Source: Amblyornis subalaris (Eukaryota; Chordata; Aves; Passeriformes; Ptilonorhynchidae). From it: a DNA stretch of 64,000 nucleotides. The stretch is from positions 1,984,001-2,048,000 of the forward strand of contig JACAXG010000054.1 in the NCBI GenBank assembly GCA_018881555.1. Direction: 5' to 3'. Both the position numbers and the translations under genes were made by a program. Shown here in pieces: positions 1 through 12,784 of the stretch; position 1 is the first letter of the stretch, and every line of letters begins with the position of its first letter. The notes beneath the pieces are model-generated. The model was not told the origin of the DNA, did not search any database, and saw only the letters and a list, made by a program, of their open reading frames with translations.

Positions 1-3000
1 ATTTCCACTGATTTTTCTCTAACTTTCTGGTCACATTTAGTTATGGCAGTAATGGAGGCCATGTATGTTCTTAAAATTAGTCCGTAGGCTAGTGCTTAAT
101 AATCCACGAGCTCCCTCCATACTCCTGTGTTGCTTAGAAGCAAAAAAGAGAAATAGGAAAACAAATGGTGATGAAAAGAGATCAGTATGGCAAACAACTG
201 TGTGAGAAACAGTGCTGGGCAAGCTGCTCTGCCATTCTTGGGATTACTGAGGGAGCCCCCACAGTAGCACCAGCCCCAAAGTCACTAACAGTGTATTTGC
301 TCTTGAAGGTAGCAAATGAAAACAAACTGGAAATTCTTGTTTAAATTGGTCCACTGCCCACTGTGGCAAAAAAATCTCTGGGGCTTTTGCTGTGATTTTT
401 GTCACCTATGGCATCCGCTGACTTAAACCAGGCTCCTAAGAGCTCATAGTTTTAGAAAATTCAGGTCACCTAACATACACATAGAACAGAGGAGCCTTCA
501 ATATTTAGGCTGTCATTCAGGAATCTCCAGAGAGTTACATGCCTGAAATGCAATTAAGGATGAAGAGCTGAATCAACACTGTGAGAGTCTGGGCTGATGG
601 TTGCCGAATTTCTAGATGTTTCAAACCTGATAGGCCAGAAAACAATCCCATCTGGGCAAATGGCCTGTTTTAGCAATCAGGATTAAGCTGACAGAAGTTT
701 TCTGTAATTTGTCTGTTTCTTTCATGGTGTGGACATATTGTTAAATTAGTTAATGGGAAGAAAAAATGTATAACTGCTAATGTGATCCTTTATGTGGCAT
801 GCCATCTGCGTACTATGTACTGGATGTCGCTGGCTGTAGGAGAGAGGAAATCATAAAGAATTTCAGCCTTGTCTTCTTTACTGTCATCATCTTGGGCAAG
901 TATGATAAATAATCATATTTATGTTCTGGAGCATATACAATTTAAATCAACCTATTAACCGGGAAGACATTCTTCACAGACTTTGGAAGGCACAAAAAAG
1001 ACATTATCTCACCATAAGCAATCTATTTCATGGGTGCTGAGCACCAGAAACTTAGAATGGAGTGAACAAGACAAGTTATTTTTCTTTTCACATTTAAGTA
1101 AAACTATTTCCAGAGGCTTTATTCAAGCATTTGAGGCTAGTCCTGAGGTTCTGGGAGGGAACAAATCAGCTTTGGTAGACTGTTATGCAGAAAGTGTAAG
1201 AAATTTTTAATTCTCTGTGTCCCAAAATCATCAATTTTATTTGATTGAACACTTGTTTCTATGAAAGACATTTTGCTGTTAATTGGAGCTTCAAGAGAAT
1301 CAGTTCATTTGATCATCAGCCTGACCGCTGGGGATCCTCCTCTCCTTCCAATCCCAGGTGTGACTCTGGTCATCAGCAGGGCAGGGAGGAGATAGCTGAC
1401 AGTGAACAATTTGGGTGTGGGTGCAGTTCTTGCCCTGTGTCTGCCAGCCCTCACTCTAGCTAGCCCACGCTCACCTGCTGGCACAAGGCTTTCCTCTCCC
1501 AAGGAAGGAGGTGCAGCAGTCACTCACTCCAGAGGGTTTAAGCAGTCAGTGCCATCCACTCTGAAGCACAATCCACACAGTCACAGGAAAGTTTCCCAGA
1601 CCAAAGCTCCATTGCCATATGTATGGTTTAGGAACATGCAGGAAGAAAATCTGCCTCATTAGCTCCTGGTGAAGCTGATTCATTGAATGTAAATAACACA
1701 ATAGTTATTACACCAGAGAGAAAGGGAAAAACCCTGAGGAGCTGGTACAACAATTTTGTGGTCAAGCTACTCACTTGGGATAGGAAAGGGTAAAGTTCAA
1801 GAATAACTAACATAAAGGGGTACGGTTTTGACAGTGGAGGGGGATGCCTCCTGTGTCGGATACGCCCCAGGATAGCCTCCTGGGACGTGAAGACCTAGTT
1901 CAAATTTAATGCTTCCTGCTTTGCTCTTCCTTACAAAAAAAACCAAACCAACAAACTCAGAATGGGAACATTTGCTTTCATGGTTGGTTGGATTTTTCCA
2001 GTGCAGAAACGTTTCTCTGTTCTTCCCTGGGAGAAACATTTTCACCACAAGACTGAACTTATTTTTATCGTGCACCACTGGACTTGATTTGCATTTGTCT
2101 CTTCTGTAAGGCCTCTGGAGTTCTTGCAAGCAGTAGCAACTGATTAAACTCTATTCCTGATTCCTATCCTTCCCCTTGGCTGTTGGACTATGGCTTAAAA
2201 TTGATAAAATGTACTGGACAGGTTATTGTTCTCTACTCTGCTTGGCCATGCAGCTTATTTATTATTTGGTACGACTTATCTCAAGAGTACTGTGGAGATG
2301 ATTTGCAGAAAGTCTGGGATTCACTCATATATCTGGGTCTGGTTCATTGCTTTCATACTCTGTTGTTCTACAGAGACATATGTAGATCCATACCAGTTCT
2401 TTATTACTTCTCCTTCTCCTTTCATTTAGGTCCTTTTTTTTTTCCTTTAAAAGAAATGAAGAAAAAAGAGACAAGTGGTTTTTTAGATGTGTGGATTTTG
2501 GATGCTCGCAGTAAGAGCTTTATTGATAATAGATGAGCAGACAATACTGGCAAGTACTTTTTCGCAGCCCTTTAAAGGAGAAGGATTTTCAGATTGGGCA
2601 CACGGGGTTATCTGCCTTCTAAAAAAAAATTTGCCTTACTACATTATGTATTTGTAATGTATTTGTATGTCCTGTGTGACCATAGTGTGGCTCTGTTATA
2701 GAAATCTGTTCTTATGGGTTACAGGTTTATTTTTATGTCATTTATGAGAACAGACTGTGAATTAAAGAAAATTTACTGCCATGATCCTGTTGAAAAATAA
2801 AAGCTCACATATCAGAGATGACTTACTTGATTCCAAACAGTAATCTGATATTAAAGTACAATGCAGTCAAAAACAATGCTTGGCAGCCAATGCTTTTCAA
2901 TGGATGTACTGGATTTCTATTCCCAATTCCTATAGATATCTGCAGAAACATACTTCAAAATTCTCAATGTTAAAACATTTAAGTGAAAAATAAAGTGCAC

Positions 3001-6000
3001 GTTAAAAACTATACCACAAATTTTATAATAAATTTATCTGAATTTTTAGGCAATTGCTATTGTGTAGTCACAAATGATAATAACTTTGCTAGCAGACTGA
3101 CGAGTCAAAATGGAAACAGTTGTTTTGAGTTTAGCTGGTTGTTCCCTCTTTGTTGTTAAGCAGCATTCTTTCTCTCCAAAACCTACTGCTCTGGAACCTA
3201 CTGTCATTAAGAAAGACCAAAAATTTCCTGTGTGCCAGCTTTTGCTGCCAGATAGAGAATGTTGGAGAAGAGCTTATTGAATCCATGTTGTAATCCTATG
3301 GCCCTTGGCTGGCCTGACCTCAAACCAGCTCTAACTTGATGGGTTTTGCTAGGGTTTTCTTTTGGGTTTTGAGTTTCTTTAAAGCTGAAACTTTGAAGCT
3401 CAAAATCCTCAGAAGGAACAGAAAGAGAAACCTCATGCAAACAAATACCACTGATCTTTACACAGCTTTGATCTCTTATATATCTATGGTGCCTTTCATC
3501 ATGAAGAAGCCCAATAAGATTTATAAACTGCCTTCAAAGGGAAATATCTTATCCTCTATACCACAATATGCACACCACTGAAAACCAGTCTTCAGAGTAG
3601 GTGACCTATACCACCATGTGCACACCTGTATCGTGATGCATGTTAACTGACAGTAGGGCAATAATTAGCAAATACAGAGGAAAACATGATTTGGCAGGAT
3701 CTGCAATGCCAGAGAAAAGAGGAAAGACCTCAGATTTTAGTGTCATGTTTAAACTGGAAAGAGGGGATTCTTTAAGGGGCTAAGGGAAACACAAGGGCAG
3801 CCTGATAACGTGTTGTCTCAGTCCTGGTGACTGCCCAGTTAGCCTCTACATGGGATCAGTTGGAGACTGTCCACATCCCTGGAAGCTGTAAGGGATTTCA
3901 GGAGGAAAACACGTGAGATCACAGCAGTGTCTGCGCACACGAGCACGTGCACGGTGTGGTGATTGCATTCTCAGCTCCCTCAGGACAGGGAGCTCCCTGT
4001 GTCGGACAGGACTGACTGGGCAAGCTGCTCCAGCCCTACACCACCTTGGGTCTCCTCAGCTGCCCACGGAGCAAGTGCCTGAGTCCCCTCTGCCCTCTGA
4101 GACTCTGCAAGGCAGACAGCACACGCTAGGCAGATAGGGTGGAGAGCAGAGGAAAGAATATAATCACAGGGGGCAGAACAGCATTTTGTGAACCATTTCA
4201 GACTCCTGGGTGCAACAACCCCTACTGCTGGGGATGGCTCAGCAGGTGTTTTTGTTACACCTGTTAGCAGGTGCCAGTAATGCCAACCTGTCTTCAGGGC
4301 ACGGGCTCCTGTATCTCTTCTCAACATGCACTGGTGCCCCACTAGACTTTTGTATGGAAACTTTTATAGGCACGTTTTTGCTCTCTCTCCAGATCTGTGG
4401 CCTTAGGGAACCCAGCTGAAACAGTTCTTCTCCCTCCTTTCCATTAGCCAGAATCTTTGATTAAGCGAGCCTCTGACTGCCTGAAAATTGCAAGCACCCT
4501 TGAAGGCTTTCAGGTAATTGCAGTCTGTACTGTGTTTCAAAGCTAAGGCTTAGGTTACTAAGCCATCTCCATAATGTCTGATCAATGAAGTGATCAATTA
4601 GGAATGGGAAAATGAGCTACAGTACAGCAAGTGGAATGGCTAATGACCTATCACAGAGAAGTCTTTTAATCTCTGGCTCCCATGACTGCATGCCAACCTG
4701 CTCCCCCACAAAACCAGCAGGGTCCTGGAAAGTTGAAAATTACCATAAAAAAGAGAACAAATGGATACCGGGTAAAAATCAATTAAAACTAGTGGTATTG
4801 TAAGGGCCTAGAGTGGGCTCAGGAAAAATTCTAAATGTTTGTTTAAGGGATATGAGATTGTTTGCCCTAGTAACTGTGTCTCTGATATGTATGAGGCTCT
4901 GAATATTTTATAACAGTGATGGCTGTGTTCACTTAAAGGCAGCTGCTTAAAAAAAAATTAAAATTCCAGAAAACACTTTGTCTTTCAATTCAGCATTATG
5001 TAATGTTTCAGGCTTGATATCCATTTTCTTTGAAGGCTTTTCCTACTGATAACATCAGAAGTGTCACCCAGGAAAGATGTTTCATCTGAAAAAAGTAAAG
5101 GGTTGTTGGGTCTTAAAGGTTTTGTTTTCTTTTCTTTTTTTATTCCACTGACAGATAATGAGTGTTAATGCTTCATCTGAAACAAAAAAATGATAGCTGA
5201 ATTGGAAGAGTGCTAGAGAGGAGGGCACTGGGGAACACATTTGTGAGCCGTCACACAAATTCTCTGAGAAGCCCAGGCAGAAATTCAGAACATCACATCT
5301 TAACAGAACATAATGTACTCCAGAAAGAGTAGAGATAATGTATCCTAATGTATTCAATATTTGCCTTTGATGTAAGCTTAAGCATTATTCCATATGTTTT
5401 ACTCCATCACTATATTAATTTTGGTTGGAAACCATCACACATTAATTATCAAATATGACTAAGCTCCAGCTCACTTGTTTTCCTAGGTTATTTGATGTCT
5501 GCTGTGAGACAGTTACACTGCAGAATTTTGTTAATAATAGCTGTGGCTAACATGTTAACAGTGACTCTGCCAGATTTGCCAACCATCAGGCACAAATATA
5601 GCTCAGCTGCCCAGGGAGGAGGCTGTATAGGAAGGAAAAGACCTGGGCCTCAGCATGCACCTCAGATGCATGCATGGGTTCTTCTTTAAAACTAAATAGG
5701 ATAAATTAGAATCTATTTTTACAGGGAAGGAATCAACTCATTTGGATGAAACATTTTATATATTGCAAGGCAGTTATCTCAAGCAAATGCTTGAGTAAAG
5801 AAGGCAGAAATTTATTTAAAACTTTTTTCCCAGTATTACAGACCACTTCCTGACCTAATGCTTTACTTTGTTGTGAACAGCTCTTATGTGAATTTTCAAG
5901 AACATTTTAAATAATAGATGTGCCATAATTACAGCCTGTGTTTCTTACGAGAGGGGGTTTTACTATTCAGATCTTGTCATTTTAAGATCAAAAGATTTCT

Positions 6001-9000
6001 ATTTCAGAACTCTCTTCCTTGCTGAGCTCAGACAGACAGAATAGTTCGTGAGTTGCCAGATCCTTAGCTCTTGTAAGCTCTATTACCATTAAACTAAAGA
6101 AATGTTCCTGAAAAATCCTTTATTACACAAGCAGCTTTTTGCAGTGTTGCCCACGCTTCTTTAATAGAGAAGCCCACATTCCCTCTGGAATAATCTAGGG
6201 ACCATCTTGTGTAAGTGAAACCAGAGTGGTTTTCATCTAAAGAAAACTATAAAAAAATTGACCTAACAGTAGAATTTAATGTTTTCTTCTGTTTGCTTAC
6301 TTAATCTTGGATGTGTGCACTTTTTTTGCAATGTTTCATCATGTCTTGTTGATCACCGTAGATCCCTGAGTTACATGGTAAGAATATGTATCTGTAGTCA
6401 AGAAACCAAAGGGAAAAATTGATACTTAAGATTTTCTGAAACTGTTCTTTGTTAATTCATCATCATAAACTAACATATAACATTCTTTCACAAACTAAAG
6501 GTTCATAAATCTAGACTCTGTTGTATGAAAAAACAACTCATCCAATCTGTCCCGTTGGACAGATGCTCCTGCCTGCAGGTGAGGGAGGCAGTGCTTAGAT
6601 AAGTGAGGAGGGAGTATACACAGCTCATATTTGGCTGTTCAAATTCAAGGCTAAATGACAAAAGCAGTCTGAGTACAATAATGGTAAAAATCATACAAAC
6701 TGCAAAACTTCAGCCCAAACATTTTCAAGGGCAAAAATCTCTCAAGAATGATGTTTTTTTCCTACTATGTGTCACTTCAAATGTTGTTAAGAAAATAAAT
6801 TGCTTCTAGGTTTAGGCTCTGACAAAAGAGACAGTTTGGGCTAGAATGGAGATGTATTTGTTCTACTTATGACTTGTCCCTAGTGATATGCCAACCTTGA
6901 ACCATTTGCTTATTCCTATTACAACGGCTTTTAGCTCCACTTGAGGCTTTAGTGGGATATTTGTTTAAGGGGACACTGTTGCATGAAAAAGCAGCCTCTT
7001 TTCCTGCAGCCACATCCTTTGCCATCCCCTCAGCTGAGCTAGAGCTAGCAGCATCAGTAGTGCAGCTGAGTGACAGTTCAAGCTGAAAGATAATTTCTCT
7101 CAAAAGGATTATTTCCTGGATGCTCTGGTTGCCTGTGCATCACAATTCCTCAGCTTGTGCTGGCACAATGTACAAGGTAGAGGAAGGGGATGAGTTTGGG
7201 GCAAGCAAGCCATGGTCTTGGTGAAGATAGATCTGGGGCCTTTTATTGTAAATATCGTGACCTTAACAAACAGGAGAACTCATTACTGTTACTTTTGCAA
7301 TGAGCTAAATTCCTCAGGCTGTAATCACTTTTTACCGAAACTTCTGCTGTCAGTGGAATCTCACCAAAACAGAGGCAAAGTTTGAACCAGTGAAATATGA
7401 AACTTTAGAAGAAGGGTAAAGATGTAACATTGGCAGAGATACAATAATTAATTTTTAGAAAATGTTGAAAAATAAATATTACCAAAATATTATTTAATGA
7501 GCACCAGAATCTCATCTTGTAAGACAATGTTTGAAATTAACTTCTACTTTTTTTTTAATTGTCTTACTGGCCATCTGTTAGCATTATTCCACTTTCCATT
7601 TAAAAAGCCGTCTCATCTTTAGCAGATGTTCAGTTTGTCTACATGTATGTTTTGTAATTCCTCTCAACTCTACTAATGGGCTTTGTACTTTCAGAACTAC
7701 AAGTTTTCTTATATTGCCTCCACAGTGGCTGTAACATCCTCTTAAAATTTGAATAGAAAGCTTCTATTAACATCTCCCATCTTTGAGGAAACAGTATTCA
7801 AACATCTTCACAGAATAGCCTTTGCAGTTATCCCTAATGGGCAGTAGCTGTAAACTCTGAAGTTCCTATTCACTCTGAAATATAAAATTGAAAGCCTTAA
7901 CTATCTCTACTGTAGCTCTAAGTTGTCACAAAAAGAAATGGGTTGTCTGTTCACATAGTAGCGAAAAATTTCAGCATGGGATATCCGTCTGATAGTGCTT
8001 GCACTTGGACTGAAATAGAGTTTTTCCCCTATTTTGCATCACTTATAGAAGTCAACATGTACGTTTAATAGTAAAACAGGTAAGGGAAATTTCACACAAG
8101 ACCATTTTGCATCCATCCATTTTGTGTGTCTCCTGTTTGGTAGGCAGAGGTACAAAAGGTCAAACATTTGTATAGCATATATTGCAGTGCAACTTCCTGA
8201 CATTCAGAAGTTTTAAATTTTCTGAAAGAAACATGTACCTGTCTTCTTTAATATATCTGTTAGCATTTTCTATTCCCCACTTCTAAATTCTCTCTTATTT
8301 TATGAATTAGTTGTACAGTTACGCTTTGTACCCGTGACTGGTAGAAGAAATCAAGGTAGAAGCAGCTGAGGAAGGAAGAAAGGGATGTTTGGAATGGGTG
8401 AGCAATGTGGATTAAATGATGACCTCAGTAAGATGAAATTTCTTAGCGGGGCAGCAGGTGAGTATGAAAGATGATGAGACTAAGGATACTGAAGACCCAC
8501 TGACATGTTAAAAGGAAAGGTGTGCAGAGGTTGCTATTTCATGCCAAATTGCCTGGTCGGAGACACCAGTATGTTCAATAGAACAGCTACATGAGTGGGA
8601 GTCAATTATTAGACAGTGCTGAAGATTTCTGAAGAATACTGCCTTCTTGGAAGGGGTATTCCACGGGATAAATTTGAACCCAGCCCCAGAAGCATTGCAC
8701 TCTTCCATCATTGCTGACTAACAATCAAGTTTTCTTCAAAACAACTTGCTTCCAGCCATCTGCAGCTCTTAGCTTCCTTATCTTTTGCTTTTTCCTTCTG
8801 CTTTCCCAAACAGACTTCATTTTGATTGTCTCAGTAGCTAAAATAGCACAGCCTAAACCATGGTTGGCATATACAAACTCACTCTGCCCCCTTACTTGTT
8901 AGAGGGTTTCAGCCTTCCCACTGATTTCTGGATCTGTTTTTATCTCTGCCACCACTGCCAGGAGGGGCATGAGGGAGGTGTGCAACCTGTGCAGAGCTGG

Positions 9001-12000
9001 GCTGAACACTCTAAGAGAAGTGATGAGGAGAGCAATTTTAGCCATGAATATCCTAATGAAGCTCCCGTGCTGACCTTACACACTTCTGATTAAGCAAATA
9101 TGCAAATGCAAAGCAGTTCGGAACTGGATTAGCATTCAAAGGTTTTTAAAAAGCTGCTGTGGCTACATGCAGAGTGACCTTTAGGCCTGCTCAGATCTGC
9201 TAGAATGCAGATGAGGATAAAGAAAGACATTATAAATAGAGTAGAACTTGCAGTCACCATAAAATGTGCCACAGGAGGGGAAGAACATCCCGACCAAGGT
9301 TTTACAGCTGATCCAGTTATGGGACAAGAGATTATTCTGCATCATACTTGGGGATATTTCTTCCAGTATCTTCCAAAACCAAAGTTAGCTCAACAGTTGG
9401 TTTGATCATAATCCTGCAGGTTTTGTACTTTGAAAAAAAAAGGAAAGCTGGTACGTAAGGATCTGGGTCACAACAGTGCTATCAAGATAGAGGGAGGAAC
9501 AGGAAATCCAGGGCAAGTAGGAGACATATCTCAAGGTCATAGGAGGGCCAACACTCAGGAATCTGCTGTTTCCACCTGTTGGTGATCAGGAGGTGAGCAT
9601 CAAGAGCAAAACCTTCAATTCTCTTTAATTAAAGAAAACTTATATAATGAGAAGATACTCCATTAGCATCGTCAGGTCCTATGGGATATACAACACAGTT
9701 GAAAACCACAACCTAGGTTGTGGTTTTAAGACCGGGTATCAAGATCCACAGATGCCTAGAAGTTGATCTAAGCCTATACTACTAAGAGGAGAGTGTTGAT
9801 ATGGAAAACCACCGGAAAGAAGTGGGTAAGAAATAGTGGCCATTTACAGTCAACTGCTCCTGCTACAAATACATACCTTATTTCTAGGAACACAGCAGTG
9901 GAAGAGACCTTCTGGGTTCTCAAGACTCTGTGACTGCAAGGACCATGTTATATTCTTTACTTTATAAACTAAGGATTTAGTTGCTGCTGTTCTGACTAAA
10001 CCCACTGAAAATCTGTTCCAGAATGAGCTTCCCTTATAAATGAGAACTCCCTTCTGATTTTCAGGCTAAGTGTATTCATAGCTAGCTTTCACCCATTTGT
10101 TCAGAAAACTGACTTTGTTTAATTACTTCCTAAGGCCTATGTATCAATATCTTTATTTTCTTTCACCTGGAATACTGCTTGAAAAAATATTTTAACAATG
10201 AAAGATAATAAAACAGAAGGATACTATAAACCATATAAGATCATCTACTGGTATAAACTGGTTTAACTTTCATGCTAATGTGTATTGCCTAGAAATTTAA
10301 AAGAAACTTTTCATGTGGGGTTTTTTCAGGATAGACAAGATAACAAATATCTGTGCAAAAATGCTATGAATACATCCATAGCAGCCACACTTTTGGGTAA
10401 TATTTCTGTCATTTTTTTCTAAGAATTCTTTAAAAAGAAAAACTGAACACTGAAAGAAACAAACGAGCAAAAAGTTTTCCTATTCTGATTTCTTGATCAC
10501 ATTATATCCCCATGTCTTAATGTAACATGTCTATTTCTGTTTATTTTTGCATTATTCAACCATGATTTGGAAGGTATTGTCAGATATATTTGTTTGCCCA
10601 ATGCATACTTGAGGTTCAAGAATATTTTTATGCAGTTGGCAGTAAAACTTTATAATACATTGCTTTATTTCCTTGCTTTGGAGATAAACAATAAAGATCA
10701 AAATTTACCACAGCTCAAAATACTATAAAATGTTCACAATAATTTGTTTGAGTTACAGCTGAAAGGTATAAACCTCTTTTATGTCTTAGAAACAATCACT
10801 TAGAGTTTTTGAATCTACTGCTCCTTTGCATGAGCTGATTATTTTGGAAAGGTTCAAGAACTTGTTTTTCAATAGTTTTCTAAATCGAAGGAGAACAAAA
10901 TTTTGATAAAGATAACAAGAACACTTAAAACCAATACCATGAAGCTATAAGGCAAAGTAGAAATAATTCTGTTTCTAATGATGATAGAACACATTTTTCC
11001 TGTGATTTAAACCCCATCAAGCTGTATCTAGAACTCAAATAATAAAAAAGCTCCATATTTTATGCCATTTTAAAATGACAGGCTTCATATGGGCTCTGAG
11101 GCAAACTCTAAAATAGCACAGGCTGATTCAAAATCAGATCTGAGTCCTGTGAGAAAGCTGGCTGTTCTCTGCTTATCACAAAATGTGAAACTGAATTTTG
11201 TACTTTTACATGTAATAACTCTTCATACGGTAAATATCTTGCTTTATTTCTGCCCAGTATGAGGAATACATATTGCATATGAGTCCTTCTGCTTATGCAG
11301 TCTGCAAACCAGAATCAAATATTCCTTTATGAAACAGCCTACACTTTAAGAAAGAAAAAAAAGTCAACAAACTTTTATGAGACATAATTGGAATCAATAG
11401 AAATTACTGTAATTGTGAGATATATTCTACAAGTTTTTAAACCATCCTTTAGTATTCTGTACTAAAGGCATGATTATACATTAAATTATAGCAGATGGCA
11501 TCATGTAGAAGTATCATTTGTTAATATATTCTGCTGGGCTTACCCATCAAGGTAGTACAAATTGGCATAAATTACACTTTCTTTTGGCTTTTTGGTATGT
11601 TGATTGCATTGCATTACGTTCTTTCACAGCTCTATTCTTACCCTCTAAACTATGACTAAAAAGTCATCTTGCATAAACTTAATTCAGGAACAATGAAATC
11701 TTTGAATGTCAGGACTACAAATCCCAATGGCTGGTACTAATCTTACAGAAAAGTCCAGTCAGCTCATTTTCCTCCTGAACTAGACAGTCACCCTGAAAAG
11801 GGTAGGTTGCCAAGAAGACAGACTGGGGATAGATTTAAGAGAAAAAATGAAAACTAGAAGTGGAATTAGACCCTAAGTAGATTGTATCCGTGCAAGTAAA
11901 GAAAGATGCAGGGAAGTCAGGATTTAGATCAACTTTTATGTCCGTGCAGGACTGAGATGAAGATAAGAAGGGCTCTGTGCAGTGTCCCTGCCATGCATTA

Positions 12001-12644
12001 CGAGAGGTAGTCGTGCCTTGCTTTGTTCTTAGAGCCTTGCAAAGAAGTCAGGGATATCTCTCAGAGGTCATATTTTCCAGGGGAGGGCAGCCAGGAAAAC
12101 ACTGTAGCTGGTATTCAGAGCAAGCAAACCTGTGAATCAGGACAGCAACCTGATTTTGCCTTTGTCACCTCCAGCGAGCCTGGAGAGTTAGCCGAAGAGA
12201 AACGCTGGAGAAAATTCAGCTGTAGCGCAGCAGTGTTTCAGCAGAGGGCAGCATCTGCATATGGAAAAATGCTGGTCGCCTCCAACTAGTGCGTCCTGCT
12301 CCCTCTCTTAGAGCCCGGGAATCTTACCCTTCGCCCTTCTCTGTAGTTCATAGGTAAATGAACTTATCATCCGAACCTGAACACTTAATAAAACATGGAA
12401 AAGTATGACATTAAAAACGTGAAGTCAAGATTTAGGATTACATTTTAAAATGAAAACTATCAGCAATTGAGATTTCAGAAGCAAAGTTGAACTCTCTCCA
12501 TATATCTTGCATTCTGCATATTTTTCAACCCAGGCAGTATTATAACATTGATTACTGGGATGATTAGATATAGAAAGTTTAGGAATGGATAAATCAGTCA
12601 ATCCCAGACAGGGAGTAGAACCTCAGTTTTGAAGGTTTTGAACA
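1..12644. other. Intergenic, no recognisable gene
   Basis: AT-rich sequence with many stops in all frames. The longest open frames (up to about 120 codons at 3980-4342 and 117 at 2183-2536) resemble no family I know. It holds the 26-bp palindrome at 9702-9727, a pair of CACGTG E-boxes (3910 and 3944) and a small inverted repeat at 5778-5795. No exon of TMEM242, the gene expected on this side of ARID1B, is identifiable. Confidence 0.7.
9702..9727. repeat. Perfect 26-bp palindrome containing two facing RUNX-type sites
   Basis: The 13-nt half AAAACCACAACCT is followed directly by its exact reverse complement, with the centre at CCTAGG. Each half carries AACCACA, the RUNX core on one strand or the other. 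The symmetry ends at 9701/9728. I see no transposon around it. Confidence 0.9.
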
Positions 12645-12784
12645 CAGAATCACTGAATACTCTGGGTTGGAAGGGACCCCCAAGGATCCTTGAGTCCAGC
12701 TCTAAAGTGAATGGCCCATACAAGGATCAAACCCACGACCTTGGTGTTATTAGCACCATGCTCTGACCAACTGAGCCAATCCCA
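12645..12784 (-). mobile_element. TguSINE1-like SINE (tRNA-Ile head fused to CR1 tail)
   Basis: On the minus strand the element starts with a tRNA-Ile(AAT)-like head (about 12784-12713). It has an A box TGGCTCAGTTGG (12778-12767), an anticodon loop CTAATAA with anticodon AAT (12751-12749), and a B box GGTTTGATCC (12733-12724) with one C-to-T change from GGTTCGATCC. It continues into a CR1-type 3' tail of about 68 nt (GGTCCCTTCCAACCCAGAGT, then ATTCAGTGATTCTGTG). This is the architecture of TguSINE1, a passerine SINE copied by CR1 machinery. The acceptor stem does not pair, so it is not a working tRNA gene. The copy looks complete but old: the B-box CpG has decayed. Confidence 0.85.

Noticed and set aside
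2183..2536. 117-codon plus-strand frame with hydrophobic stretches, considered as a TMEM242 exon
   Set aside because: The sequence does not resemble TMEM242, and the hydrophobicity follows from the T-rich composition.
5778..5795. 8-bp-arm inverted repeat (CTCAAGCA, AA, TGCTTGAG)
   Set aside because: Too short to be notable at this window size.
12713..12784. Functional tRNA-Ile(AAT) gene on the minus strand
   Set aside because: The anticodon loop and boxes are present, but the acceptor-stem strands do not pair and a CR1 tail follows directly. It is the head of a SINE.
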